Assembly: GCA_020205615.1 (NCBI GenBank) | Contig: CM035165.1 | Location: 30,043,544-30,107,543, forward strand | Length of the DNA stretch: 64,000 nucleotides | Direction of reading: 5' to 3' | From: Panax quinquefolius | Taxonomy: Eukaryota; Streptophyta; Magnoliopsida; Apiales; Araliaceae | In this document: piece by piece, positions 11,007 to 22,520 of the stretch | Position numbering within the stretch: position 1 is the stretch's first letter | Layout of the letters: each line of letters begins with the position of its first letter | Position numbers and translations under genes: made by a program | The notes under the pieces: generated by a model | What the model was told of the DNA's origin: nothing | Database searches by the model: none | Seen by the model: the letters and a program-made list of their open reading frames with translations, nothing else

Positions 11007-11734
11007 CCTAAATATAGATTAATACCCTAAACTTTTAATGTTTTTTCACTTTATGAGTTGTCTTCTCAATTTTTTCAATTAGTGAATTAAACTTTTAATT
11101 TTTTTTCCAATTTGAGAATTGTCTTCTCAAAATTTTCAATTAGGGGGTTAAACATTTAATCTTTTTCCACTTTGGAGATTGTCTTCACAATTTTTTTTAT
11201 TAGGGGATTAAAATTTTTTTCTATTACGTCTAAATTGATAGTGTCACATCTGAAAATTGATGACATGGCAGCGCCACGTGACTAAAAATACTTATGTGTA
11301 ATGTTAAGTCTTATTTTAACATTTATTCAATTAATTTTTTGTATCAAAAAGGATGAATATAAGACCATTAGTATTCTCTATTTATCCTTTTTGGTATAAA
11401 AAATTAATTGAATAAATATTAAAATAAGACTCAATATTACAAGTAGTTTTTAGTCACGTGTCGTTGCTATGTCATCAATTTTCTGATGAGGAACTATCAA
11501 TTTAGACATAATTAGAAAAATTTAAAAGTTTAATCCTCTACTCGAAAAAATTGAGAAGACAATCTCGAAAGTGGAAAAAATTAAAATTTTAATTCCCTAA
11601 TTGAAAGAATTGAGAAGACAATATCCAAAATGAAAAATAAAAATAAAAGTTTAATCCCCTAATTAAAAAAATTGAGAAGACAATCTTCAAAGTAGAAAAA
11701 TATTAAAAGTTCAAAGTATTAATCTATATTTAGG
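11007..11734. repeat. foldback (long inverted repeat) element
   Basis: The left arm starts CCTAAATATAGATTAATAC and the right arm ends with its reverse complement. The arms (~340 bp each) meet around 11365 in TATCAAAAAGGATGAATA / TTATCCTTTTTGGTATA. Each arm contains about three ~60-bp tandem units with the core GTTGTCTTCTCAATTTTTTC, and an inner CACGTGAC / GTCACGTG segment. No open reading frame. This is typical of non-autonomous foldback or MULE-derived MITE elements. A clear target duplication was not found because both flanks are T-rich. Confidence 0.8.
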
Positions 11735-11970
11735 ATTTTTTTGAATCCCCATATTATTAGCAAATATAATATAATATAATCAAGTAAAGTATCACTATTA
11801 TAATATAAAACACACTTAATATTATTAAAAAAACTCATATAAGTGAAAATTAACTTGAGACATAAAATTCACAAGGTCTCAATCTTAGCGGTTAGATTAA
11901 TACCTCATTGACATTATCAAACTTTTTAATTGACTATATATATACTAGATATCAATAACTACGTCGTTGA
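11735..11970. other. AT-rich spacer, nothing recognised
   Basis: Simple AT-rich sequence between the foldback element and the MITE; no gene, repeat or motif identified. Confidence 0.4.
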
Positions 11971-12656
11971 TAGGGGGTGTAAGTCGAGTCGAGTAGTTCA
12001 GTGCTCAACTCGAGATCAATTCAAATATATGATCCAAAGCTCGAATTCGAAATTGATTCGAGTCGAATCTGATCCATACTAGCTCGTTTTCTGTTTAATG
12101 ATATACGAGTCGAATTTGAGCATATCAGTGTTCGCTCAGATTAGGATTCGAGTATTTCATTTTTTCTTGAACCATATATTCGATACTTACTCGATGGATC
12201 ATATTCGAATACTAATCTGATCCATACTAACAAGCTAAATATATGATATTTGTATCAATCTTTATAATTTATAGAGTGTAGTATGAAATTGTATAAGCTT
12301 GCACTTGAATAAATTAATAAATTGATTTTCAATTTCTATTACATTCTTTGTAATTTCTTTACATGAATAAAAGTGAAAAACTTTTATATATAAACATTAG
12401 TTCATTAATCAATTTAGTATGTAGTGGTTCAATTTTAAATGAAATAGTTCATATTCAAAACTCTATTTGAAAGCTCATGAGTAGCTCGCTATGTAAGCGA
12501 GCCAAGTACTTACGAGCCGAGTATGTCCGAGTAATGATCAGAGTCGAATATGACACAAAATTAAAAATTCCTTATCGAATTCGAGCTCAATTTTTTGAGT
12601 CTAGTCGAATCTGAGCATTAGGGTGTTCACTGATATTCGACTCGTTTACACCCCTA
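11971..12656. mobile_element. hAT-like MITE with GGGTGTAA termini and CGAGTCGA subterminal repeats
   Basis: The left end reads TAGGGGGTGTAAGTCGAGTC and the right end is its near inverse, GACTCGTTTACACCCCTA. Subterminal regions are dense in GAGTCGAA/TTCGACTC motifs in both orientations. Such ends are known from non-autonomous hAT elements in plants. No transposase is encoded. An exact 8-bp target duplication is not evident. Confidence 0.65.
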
Positions 12657-13860
12657 ATTGTTAATAATGTCAGGATAATATTTTTATTATTTTAACAAAT
12701 ATACGTATATATTTAACAACACTTATACATGTTTTAATAACAATTTAAATTTTCAGTAAAACTTATATGCTCCATCAACATAATTTAGGTCTAATTATAC
12801 TCCTATGTGCAAACTAGCTAAAATTGTTCGAGACCTAATAATATCAAGTATGATTTAATTAATTTATCATATAATTTTATTATCTTAAAACATTATGTTC
12901 ACTAGTAGACTTTACTGAAGCCATCTTTCCCAAATCTCTATCTTTTCTTGTTTTTTCTTTTCTCACAAGTAACCTTACGTCACCCACTTCCTGCTTTTTT
13001 CCTTGGTTCTTCATCTTTCACGTATCTTTATTTCACTATTATTAAACTCAGACCAGATCAGAGCAGACCGTCACTTTAATCGATAAAAATTAGAACCGGT
13101 CTGATTTAACTCAGTTTTAATAATCTGATCAAAAATCAATTGACCCACTAGTAAAACCGGTTAATTAACCCAATGACCCATTTTTTTTTGTATCAAAATT
13201 TTTTAATATTAAAATAAACTATTTTAGTAATATTGTAACTCATTTTTATTATGTTTTAGTTAATAAAAGATGAGATTTTTAAAAAAATTTATTAATTACT
13301 AATAATATATAGTAATGACGTCACTGGATCAATAACGGTCCGACCACTGGTTGAACCAGCGATCCATCCACCTAATATTTTTTCATGTTTGATGATGGGT
13401 CCAAATATGAAAACCTTACTTTATTTATCACAGGGTTTATCTTTCTTAAATACGTGCAATTTATGTTATTAAAATTATTGTTTTTAGTTTTTGTACTTAT
13501 TAAATTTATGAGAAAAATAAGAAAGGTGAAAATATCAGAACCCCTTGATAAATATACTAGCCTATAATAGATTATTACTCGAGTTTAGTTTCAGAGGGAT
13601 AACTAAAAACTTTAGGCTATGTTTGTCAGCAAGGATAATATTTGAGATTTGACTATTAATTTTAAGTTTTTTTTTGTTTTAAAAATTAGATTTTGGACTA
13701 TTAGTTTAGGGATAATAAAATAACTTGAAATACGGGACTATTTAATATCATGTCTACCTAGGTATTATAATATTTATCATTTGGAATTAAATATTTGTTG
13801 ACAAAATTAGCATTTACATTTTTTTAAATGACCAAATTATCTGGGATCGTTCACCTAGAT
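12657..13860. other. AT-rich region with degenerate MITE-like remnants
   Basis: 13065-13370 has scattered ACCGGTCTG, AAACCGGTTAATTAACC and GGTTGAACCAGCGATCC motifs, reminiscent of short plant MITEs but without paired ends. 13620-13650 resembles a solitary transposon terminus (GGCTATGTTTGTCAGCAAGG). No gene is seen. The open frame at 13385-13567 is not convincing. Confidence 0.3.
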
Positions 13861-14079
13861 GAATTAACCGGACCGCAATCAGGTCGTCACCGTCATCGAA
13901 CCTAAAACCAAATTCGGTCGAATTGGATACCGATATAATTAACGCATGCTGCTGAATTAGTTAGCGGTCCGGAATCGATCGCATCTTGGTTCGAACTTAC
14001 TTGTGTCTGCAATTGCTTCTCATACCCTGTTTCCATTAACAGTTTTAAAAATCCTAAATTACAAACACATTCTCAACTG

Positions 14080-14280
14080 ATCCAAGCACATTCAACTGAA
14101 CATCCAAGCACATTCATGATTCAACTACAGAACTATTAAGTCAGCGACACATTCAACTGAACATCCAAACACATTCAACTACAGAACTACTAAGTCTACT
14201 AGCATATTACAATTTACAATTACAAGTATATCCAACTGAACATCAACCGCAAAAATATCCACCAATTGAACATCAACTGC
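14080..14280. repeat. short direct repeats in the hAT 3' subterminal region
   Basis: ACATTCAACTGAACATCCAA recurs, with variants, about five times, twice followed by TTCAACTACAGAACTA. Subterminal repeats often bind hAT transposase; that role is inference here. Confidence 0.55.
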
Positions 14281-14886
14281 GTAATGACAAAGAAGGCACA
14301 ACAACAGGACTAGCAACTACAAGTCTACAATCTAAAATATTAACTTGACTTAAAAAGCCATAACAAATGATTAAGAAAAGCGTGAGAAGTCGGCCAGACT
14401 AAATAAAGGCAAGCAACGGTCGACCTGACAATGACGATGTACTTTGAACCAAGCATGTAAATTAAGAACACGAGTTGAACAATAATATATAAAAAGGCCT
14501 TATCATTAGTATCATGAATATCATTTGAATGAACTATCTGGTACATGAATGTCAGAAAATTATGTTCATTATCCCATCATAAAAATGAACATGTGCATAA
14601 GAGTTGGAGAACATGCATGCCCAAAACTTTTAAGTCATATCTCCATAAAATTCCACTAAAGCATACTACTAAAACTGAATTCATATTAAGCCAGTTTACT
14701 TAACAGTTATGTACCCGAGTACTTCTACATATTACTGCCAAGTGTCATATCTGATATCTCCATTAAACTCCACCATCCATATCCAAAACTTCCGCAAATT
14801 CTAAGAATATCAAAAGAAAATAAAAATAGTTTAAGAAAGTCATTAACATATAAACAATTAAACTTTATAAATGAAAGCTATATAAT
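14281..14886. other. hAT 3' flanking sequence, no gene
   Basis: AT-rich DNA between the subterminal repeats and the transposase stop codon; likely 3' UTR and non-coding tail of the hAT element. No motif recognised. Confidence 0.35.
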
Positions 14887-17016
14887 TTAAAATGAAGTAT
14901 TACTTTTCTCAATTGTTTTAAGTGAATCTAAGTTCTCCTCCACAGACATTGGTTGTTTGCTTGAACGAAGCCAATCTTGAGCACAATTAAGAGCTTGTAC
15001 CATTCTAGGAGTTAAAGAACTCTTAAATGAATCAAGTACACGACCACCTGTGCTAAATGCCGACTCGGAAGCAACGGTTGATATAGGAACCGCCAATACA
15101 TCCTTAGCCATTTGAGAAAGAATGGGAAATCTAGGAGAATTGTTTTTCCACCAACCCAAAACATTATATTTTGAAGTCGTTTGATCAACATGCTCACTCA
15201 AATACTTATCTAATTCGGTATTATCACCTCCTAGAACATCTGGAATGTGTTTTACAAATTTTTCACTCATCCTTCTCCTTGACTTGTCTCGACCATACAC
15301 ATCAAAACTTTTACTAGACACATTAGATTGTGCACTTTAGGATGATTGTGCACCTTGTGATGCATATTTGAGACTATACCATTTAAACAATTCCTCCATG
15401 GCATCACACACCGATTTTATCATTTTGTTTGCCATTTCAGTCCCACTCCCATACATTGCATTGAAAGCAAATTCCACAAATGCTAATTTATGTCTAGGAT
15501 CTAGAACAACCGCAATGTACAATAATTTATTCATTTTATCCACATTCCCCCAATATTTATCTAGTTTTGCTCTCATCCTCATCGCCATTTCTCTCATGCC
15601 ATATTCATGCTCATTATATAACAAGTCATTCAAAACATCATCAAGCTCTATAAATTCATGAAAAAAAGTATTTGATGTCACATAAGATGTACCCGAAACC
15701 TTCACTGTAATGTCAAAGAAACACTTCAAGAATACCACCAATTGTTTCACAACATCCCAATTTTCTATGGTAGGCCACCCATCACTCGATTCCATTTCCA
15801 ATTTGAATAAAGGGTCTTTGCTTGCAAGCTTATTAAAAGCACGTTCAAAATCTATGGCCACATTCAACATAGAATAAGTGGAGTTCCATCTAGTGGACAC
15901 ATCTAGGATCAATGAAGTATTTTTCTCAACACATTCTTTGAATTTTTTAATCCTAGATGGAGATTGTCGCACCCACCTAACCATAGATCGAACACGAGAT
16001 ATCGAAGGAGTCGCATCTTTCAACCCATCACATACAACCAAATTAAGTATATGAGCAACACACCTCACATGGAGAAATTTATTATCACAAATGCTATGAC
16101 CCCAAACTTTCAATTGAGTTTTCATATAGGAAATTGCAACATCATTGGAACTAGCATTATCAACTGTGATTGTGAAAATTTTATCAATCCCCCATTCCCT
16201 CAAACAGTTTTCAACCGACATACCAATGTCTTCCCCTTTATGACTAGTAATTGGGACAAAGCTAATAATTTTCTTTTGCATATTCCACTTATCATCAACA
16301 TAATGAGCATTCAACACCATGTAATTAATTCGTTGTATGGAAGTCCATGTATCGGTAGTAAGACAAACCCTTTGAGATGTATTTTTGAAGTAACCTTTCA
16401 ATTTTAATTTCTCCTCTAAAAAGCGCTTCAAACAATCTCTAATTATGGTGGTACGTGAAGGCACATTGAATTTTGGACATGCAACCGACATCTAGTATTT
16501 AAAGCCCATATTCTCCATATGGCTAAAAGGAAGTTCATCTACAATTATCATATATAAAATTGCCATCCTAATTAACTCTTTATCAAATTTCCATAAACAA
16601 ACACTAGTGCTTGATTCCCCTTCCAACTCTTGACCCCATTCATTAATACTTGATTGTGGAAAATTGAGTAGTGATTGTTTTCTTTCCCTTAATTGAATAT
16701 TAGGAGGGTACAATTTACATCTTGCATTATGGTTTTTTAAACCACTTGTCCCATTCTTTCCCGAGTCGGCTTTTAAAACTTGACCACAATATTTACACTT
16801 TGCCTTTATTTCATCATTTTGCTTAAATCTTACATAATGTTCCCATATAGGAGCACGAGTCTTACCAATTATTTCCTCGACCGCTTCAACTTCATTTTGC
16901 ATTTGTGTGTCACCTCCTTCGCGTGTCTTGCCTCCTCCATTGTCTCCTTGATTGCTTGGGACTTGGATTGGATTTGCAGTTTCTGATATTGGTATATTAT
17001 TGTCCATATTCTCCAT
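14887..17016 (-). pseudogene. hAT transposase, BED-finger RICESLEEPER/Ac-like, two in-frame stops
   Basis: A single frame from ATG 17016-17014 to TAA 14889-14887 spans 709 codon positions and is broken only by TAG (16494-16492) and TAA (15339-15337). The N terminus is polar. A BED zinc finger lies at about 16857-16717 ('CKYCGQVL..' with 'LKNHNARC'). The RNase H-like core follows: 'LTTDTWTSIQR' near 16353 and 'ITVDNASSND' near 16160 supply the two expected Asp. The hAT dimerisation domain is at about 15210-14975 with 'VASESAFSTGGRVLDSF'. Length matches full hAT transposases (about 650-750 aa). I chose the downstream ATG because TTTTTTGTGCAG just before it looks like a 3' splice site of a leader intron. 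An autonomous ancestor is certain; this copy is dead unless the stops are sequence errors. Confidence 0.85.
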
Positions 17017-17774
17017 CACTGCACAAAAAAACACAAAAAAAATCACTATAAACATAGATAATAACTAATCATTCATCAACACCATCATAATCATTTACTC
17101 CACCATGATCAAGCTCAACATAGCCTTTTCATTTACTACAAAGCTAATGGCATACAAATAACTGATTCCCATAAATAATTAAATATCATTAGAAGTATGA
17201 GAATAGTAATTATAACCATAGAATATTGATTGAATTTTAACATGAAAACAGAGTGACAAAAGTTGACTAGCAAATTCAAAAAAAATGTTAACATAGGTTC
17301 ATATAAAATCTGAAACGGAACCAAAGTTTAAAACCCTAAAATTGAAGTTAAAACATGAAAACAGAGTGACATAAATTGAAGTTTGTAGCGGAACTAAAAT
17401 TAAAGTTTGTAACCCTAAAATTGAAGTTCAGATCTTAAATCAAACGAATAGAAAGTAAAATTACATAAACCTAGCTGAAGAATGCATATTAGAAGATAAT
17501 AGAGTGCGGATATAGAAAATTACCTACCTAAAAGCTAGCCTGAGGCCGGAGCTCGGAGGGAGAGTCGGAGAGCCGGAGAGAAGATAGCCAGAGCTCGGAA
17601 GGAGAGGCGGAGATCCGATAGCCTGAGGCTGAGAATGAGAGACTGAGAGGATCGTAGATGGAGTTAGGCGATGTGGCACTAGCGAAAAACCACTGAAGTA
17701 AATGAAGTAAATGTAATGAAGAAACACGAAGTAGCTAAGACTGAAGTAGCGAAAACCAAAGAGTGACTGAGAGA
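17017..17774 (-). other. hAT transposase leader and 5' subterminal region
   Basis: Contains a probable leader intron next to the transposase start and a G/A-rich stretch at 17540-17650 with repeated GAGCCGGAGAG / GAGCTCGGA motifs. It ends in GAAGTAGC-rich sequence that continues in kind beyond the nested insertion at 42415. Confidence 0.4.
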
Positions 17775-17779
17775 CTGTG
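17775..17779. other. target-site duplication CTGTG, left copy
   Basis: CTGTG directly precedes the LTR start TGTGAGACCCC; the same five bases follow the last LTR at 42410-42414. Confidence 0.8.
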
Positions 17780-18454
17780 TGTGAGACCCCATATTTTATC
17801 AATAAAGATTTAAATTTTGTCGAAATAATTTTTAATATTATGGTGTGAATTTGAGATAATATTATAGTTGTGGGTAGTATTTATAAATTTTGCAAAGTAT
17901 GCAAGTTGTTATAAAATATTAGTTTGGTGGGGAATATTCTTTTGTTAGGGAATATTAAATATAACTACTCAATCATTGGTGGACCCCACAGCGAAATTAT
18001 TTTCTTGATTGAAAAGCGAAAAAATATTTTATAAAAATAACTTGGCGGAGGTGTTACTGCAGAAAAGCTGTTGAACTACCCGGTGGTAAAAAATGCGATG
18101 TCTGGCGTGGTTGCATAGTAGCACACTATATTGATTATTGATGCTTACGTGAGAAGTCACTCAATTTATGCTCGATTATTACTTCTGATAATTCTTGCAT
18201 CATATCTCTTATATTATTGATTCAATTATTATCACAATATCATCCATATAATATGTTATATTATTAATTGAGGCGACAAGTTATAAATGATTAATAATTG
18301 TTGAAAGATTAAAAATGTGTTGATTAAAAATAAAATGATTTGTGGTAATATTTATTCGATCCTTAATGTATATAAAGAGTGCATTATGAGACGTTTGTAG
18401 GTAAGTTTGATTATTTTATAGGGGCCCATATGTCATCTATCTAAGAGTCTCTTA

Positions 18455-18612
18455 AATCGATAGTAATTACCTTTGTGAATAGTAATTACCTTCGTCGATA
18501 ATAATTACCTTTGTGAATAGTAATTATCTTCGTCGATAGTAATTACCTTTGTGAATAGTAATTATCTTCGTCAATAGTAATTACCTTCGTCGATAGTAAT
18601 TACCTTTACCAT
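18455..18612 (+). repeat. 19-bp tandem array in U3, upstream of the TATA box
   Basis: About eight units of AATAGTAATTACCTTCGTC / AATAGTAATTACCTTTGTG, alternating the last few bases. The array is also present at 25125-25310 and 40436-40590. Position suggests an enhancer-like role; that is inference. Confidence 0.75.
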
Positions 18613-18771
18613 TCGTGATCGAACCACTTGTCGTTTCACATTACTGGTTTTCAAGTCCGAACCATTTGTCGTTTCACATTACACAGCGTCGAACCACTTT
18701 TCTTTTCACATCACCACCACTCGTCGAGCCACTTGCCTTTTCACATGGCGGGTCTTAAGCTAGAAATCTTC

Positions 18772-18780
18772 TATAAATAG
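18772..18780 (+). promoter_or_regulatory. TATA box of family A LTR 1
   Basis: TATAAATAG followed about 60 bp later by GAGAGAAAGAAG leader sequence; the same box occurs at the matching place in every LTR of the window. Confidence 0.65.
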
Positions 18781-18949
18781 AGGCCTAGTGCTTCATTATT
18801 TTCATGAATTCATTGAAACTCTAGAGAGAAAACTATAGAGAGAAAGAAGAAAAGTATACGCTACTTCACCTTGCCAATATTCAGTTCTTCTAAGTTAGGG
18901 AATATTATTTGTTGTAATTAAAGTAAGGTGTTATTCTTTCTTATTCATG

Positions 18950-19390
18950 AAGAAGAACTGTTGTTATTCCATTGCTTATTATTACATTGGAATAACTTTT
19001 GTAAAAATGGTATACCTATACATAACTTTGTATCTGGGCGTACCTATACTTGGTGAAATCCTTATATTATTCCATTCTTATTTATTACATTTGGAATAAC
19101 TTTTGTATCTGTGAATCCCCCATACTTGGTGATCTCCTTACATTATTCCATTCTTTATTATTACATTGGAATATCACATGCATGTGTTTTACAGGACACA
19201 GTTCCATTGTTTATTATTCGCATTTATTATTACATTGGAATATCTTGTGCATGTGTTTCTGCAGGACACAGTTCCATTGTTTATTATTCAAATTTATTAT
19301 TACATTGGATCATCACTGTTGTGAATTTCACGACTGGTTCCGTTATTATTATTACATTGGAATAACTTTTCTACATCTGAATCTGCGCGT
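18950..19390 (+). repeat. TTATTCCA..TGGAATAA hairpin array in the LTR leader (R/U5)
   Basis: Repeats of 60-75 bp, each containing TTATTCCATT-(10-14 nt)-ATTGGAATA, a perfect short inverted repeat. Corresponding arrays lie at 25660-26080, 27840-28270, 34020-34460, 40930-41350 and 60305-60655. Overlapping open frames here are by-products of the repeats, not genes. Confidence 0.7.
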
Positions 19391-20436
19391 GCACGGTGAT
19401 TTCTTTTGTTATTCCATTCTTTATTATACTCGAGTTGGTTAAATCTTTGACTTATACTCCATGAAATTAGTGGAATATCCTTGATATTTGCGCTTCATCC
19501 GATATCTTTTCATGGAAATATTCTTACGATCATTCTTGAATTTTACTCTACAAAAAGCGATATCATTTTGACAATTTGGGCGTTAATAATTCTGGATAAA
19601 ATAATTCTTGAACTTGTTTTATTGAATTATTATGTCATTGTCATCATCCTCATGTTATATTATGTTATCTTGACTTACGTGTATAGATGAACTTAGTATG
19701 ATTATGACGAGGATCATTCGGTATAATCATGGCTTGTTATAAATGATGTGATAAAAGTCCTCGATGGGCACATAATGCGATGATGGATAATTTTTGGTAT
19801 GATTATGACCGGGGTGATTCGGTATAGTCATGACCATTGATAATTTGATGAATATCCTTGGCAGTAGTAGTGCGGGGTGATTCGATGATGTGGATTATTT
19901 ATTAAAGTTTGAGTCTCGGCTATAACTTGATGATGAAAACCTTTTAAAACCTAAAAGATAGTAGACTTTATTCTCTACTTGACTCTTTTAATGGATTGCT
20001 TATTCATTGCGAGTTAAACTTGTTGTCTATTGTATTTTATCGGTTTAACAACTTTGTTGAAGGCTAATGATAAATTATTACGCATTATCTTAGTCATAAT
20101 ATTTCTTCTTTGGGCTAGTTGAGCTCACCCTTTCTTTCATTGTTCTCTCTTGAAATGAGAACATAAATTTGAGACGAGTCGGGGAGCGGAGTAATGGTCC
20201 AGAGGATAGCATTAGTAGTCCTCACTATTACGTGAAATAGTGTGATAATAGTAGTAATGAGGACTCCTTTTGAGTTTGTATAATATCTAGTAGACAATAT
20301 TTGTATTCAAACTCACGGTTTATATCGTATTATACCACACAGACAGCTTATATTAGTAAGTTGTATTTGAATTTATGTACCATGTAAGTGGCGACCCAAG
20401 ATGGGTGGCGTATACCTAATTTTGGGGGCGTCACAA

Positions 20437-20450
20437 TTGGTATCGAGCTT
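20437..20450 (+). promoter_or_regulatory. primer-binding site, tRNA-iMet type, degraded
   Basis: TTGGTATCGAGCTT lies one base after the LTR; relative to the standard TGGTATCAGAGC it lacks two bases at CAGA. The second internal copy at 35735 is intact. Confidence 0.75.
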
Positions 20451-20616
20451 AGGGATATGATCCTGGTTAAGATGTGAGAATAGTACTAGGAGGGAGAGCA
20501 GGGAATACCTTCGCTAGTATGACCTACTAAGTTTATTTGGTATTTGATTGGTCGGTCGAGTATAGTGATAATATGTTGCATGTCAATTAACCCTTATTTT
20601 GTGGCGGTGTTTGAAA

Positions 20617-22520
20617 ATGGCATCAAGAATGTTGAGAATAGCAATGGAGCACATGAGGCTGTTGATTCTCCACGGATCAATAATCGAGACAAATGTCAGA
20701 CGGGATGGCGATAATCCTCCGTAAACAACAACACCGATCAATTGATTGACGACGATGCGTTTAAGAAGTTTTAGAATTCATGCAACATCGGTAAAGCGCG
20801 ATCACATCCAAAAGCGTGGGTGGAAACACGGAAAACTCTCGGCGGTCACCGCTAAACAATTCAAGGAGCCGGGACCACCGGAGTTTAAGGGAGAGCAAAC
20901 CACTTACGGCGGAAGCATGGATAAAGCAGATTACCAAGATATTTGATGTTTTGGGATGCTCAGGAAGCAAAGGTTCCTTTTCACGCCTTTATGTTATGCG
21001 GAGAGAGCGATTCTTTGGTGGAATCGGTAAACGTACTCAACTTCTTTGTCTTGAAGATATCTTGGGAGAAGTTCGAGTACATTCAACGACAAATACTTTC
21101 TGAAAGTATTAAGCCACATGAAGGAGGTGGAGTTTATCAAGTTGGAACAAAACAATATGGCCAGTGTCGTCATGATACGAGGCAAAATTTGCGGAGTTAT
21201 CACGGTTTCATGGTCCCACTGGTGGATAATGAAGAGAAATGGGCGCGAATGTTTTAAGAGGTTTGAAGCGAGAGATACGTCAACATCTTATTTCTCATAA
21301 AGCTGCGTTTTATTCAGGATGTTGTAAATAGGGCTCGATTAGTGGAGTGCGATAACGAGTCAGCCTTGACTAAAAGAGAAGCGGTAAGCAAAATTATAAT
21401 ACCGGCGAGAGTAGTCATCGAAGCGGTGACAACAAGCGTGGAGGAAATCAACGGGCCAAATATGGTAACCACTTGGTGGTAATCGGGGCCAAAACAATAA
21501 GAATGGACATTTCAAGAAAAGGAGATTCAACAATGATGGAAAGACGTTAGCAAAGACCACGACCAGTTGTTAAGGAAGGAGAAAGACCACCAATCATATG
21601 CTTCAAATGCGGAGGAGAGGACACATCGATCCGAATGCGCCATGCCGTCAAAAGCGTGTTATAATTGTGGAAGAGAAGGTCACTTAGCTCGATTTTATGG
21701 TTTCTCAAGACAAATTCAACTAGGATGGAGGCACCAAAGGTCATCCCGGACAAACCAAAAGCCGAGTTTAAGAGAGAGTGTTTTTTTTTCTGCGTGACGA
21801 GGAACTGAATAAAGTTATCACGGGTAAGTTAATCATAAGCTCTTGCGAAGTCTATACTGTGTGTTAGATACCAATTCTACCCACTCTTTTATTTCACCTA
21901 GTTGTGTTCAACGTTTAAATTTGACTCAGAAGAAGTTAAACTTTGACTTATTGGTTGAAACTTCGTTAGTAGGAGCCTTACGTTCTTATTCTTATTTTAA
22001 ATCTTGTTTGATTCAAATAAACGTTTTCACGTTACTGTCGATCTTATCTTTTGAAAATATTTGCCTTTGATGTGATTTTAGGAATCAATTGGTTAACTAC
22101 TCATCATGCTTTTAAATAAGGTTGTTAGCTTTTATATTCATAACCAACTTGTTGTGCGAATTCAAAGTAACCAAACCACTAAAAGTCAATCATTGTCATA
22201 TCGAGCCATAAGTAAAGAGCCCCGATCCTTTCGTTGTTGACTTCCTTGTGTGAAATGCAAAAAGCCGGACTTTATGTAGGCGATGTCGTGGATGAAGATG
22301 GCAAGTTGATAGGTATCATTGTGAGGTCTTATCCGGGTTAAGGGATAGAAGTCACAGTTGGTATTAATGTGACGTCTTATCCAAGTCTTGGATGAAGTAT
22401 GATTTTGAATGATATTTCTATCATTAATAAATTTCTTGGCGTATTCTTGAAGACTTCCTAGCCTACCCTAGAACGTGAAATCGAATTTTGTATTGACCCC
22501 AGTACAAAAACCCATTTCTT
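20617..22520 (+). pseudogene. gag-protease remnant of family A internal region 1
   Basis: Starts at ATG 20617 ('MASRM..' after alteration) and is broken by many one- and two-base shifts. Recognisable pieces: the gag motif 'EPGPPEFKGEQ' (about 20860-20910), a 'EGGGVYQVGTKQ'-frame shadow of the conserved 'KEVEFIKLEQNNM' block (21120-21160), one clear CCHC knuckle 'CYNCGREGHLA' (21658-21690) and the retropepsin region 'LDTNSTHSFISPSCVQRLNL' (21865-21925). The frame then decays through the linker before reverse transcriptase, about 22395-22520. The gag would form the particle and the protease would cut the polyprotein. Same layout as 35916-37840. Confidence 0.7.

Larger units (their letters stand above)
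13860..17779 (-). mobile_element. hAT transposon, main part (split by nested retrotransposon)
   Basis: Carries a minus-strand BED-finger hAT transposase, a 3' tail with short repeats and a 5' leader (17017-17779). The sequence stops at 17779 where the LTR retrotransposon begins, and resumes at 42410 after a CTGTG duplication, with purine-rich GAAGTAGCGAATGAAGAAA sequence matching the style just before 17779. The left terminus is not clear; 13860-13990 has GGTCCGG/ACCGGAC-type sequence like the subterminal region at the other end. Confidence 0.6.
17780..20435 (+). repeat. Family A LTR 1 (5' LTR)
   Basis: 2656 bp, TGTGAGACCCC to GCGTCACA. Order: AT-rich U3, 19-bp array (18455-18612), four ~30-bp CCACTTGTCGTTTCACA units (18620-18745), TATA box (18772), purine-rich leader GAGAGAAAGAAGAAAAG, TTATTCCA hairpin array (18950-19390), GGTATGATTATGACC hairpins (19695-19835) and a conserved distal part with GGGCTAGTTGAGCTCACCC (20110). 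Confidence 0.85.

Noticed and set aside
15368..16407. Plus-strand open frames opposite the hAT transposase
   Set aside because: Antisense shadows of a well-recognised minus-strand coding region.
19050..19442. Tyr/Cys/His-rich open frames in LTR leaders (also 25749-26158, 27934-28353, 34125-34485, 41141-41522, 60274-60653)
   Set aside because: Several overlapping frames are open because the TTATTCCA array lacks stops; start and end vary between copies and the frames are not conserved.
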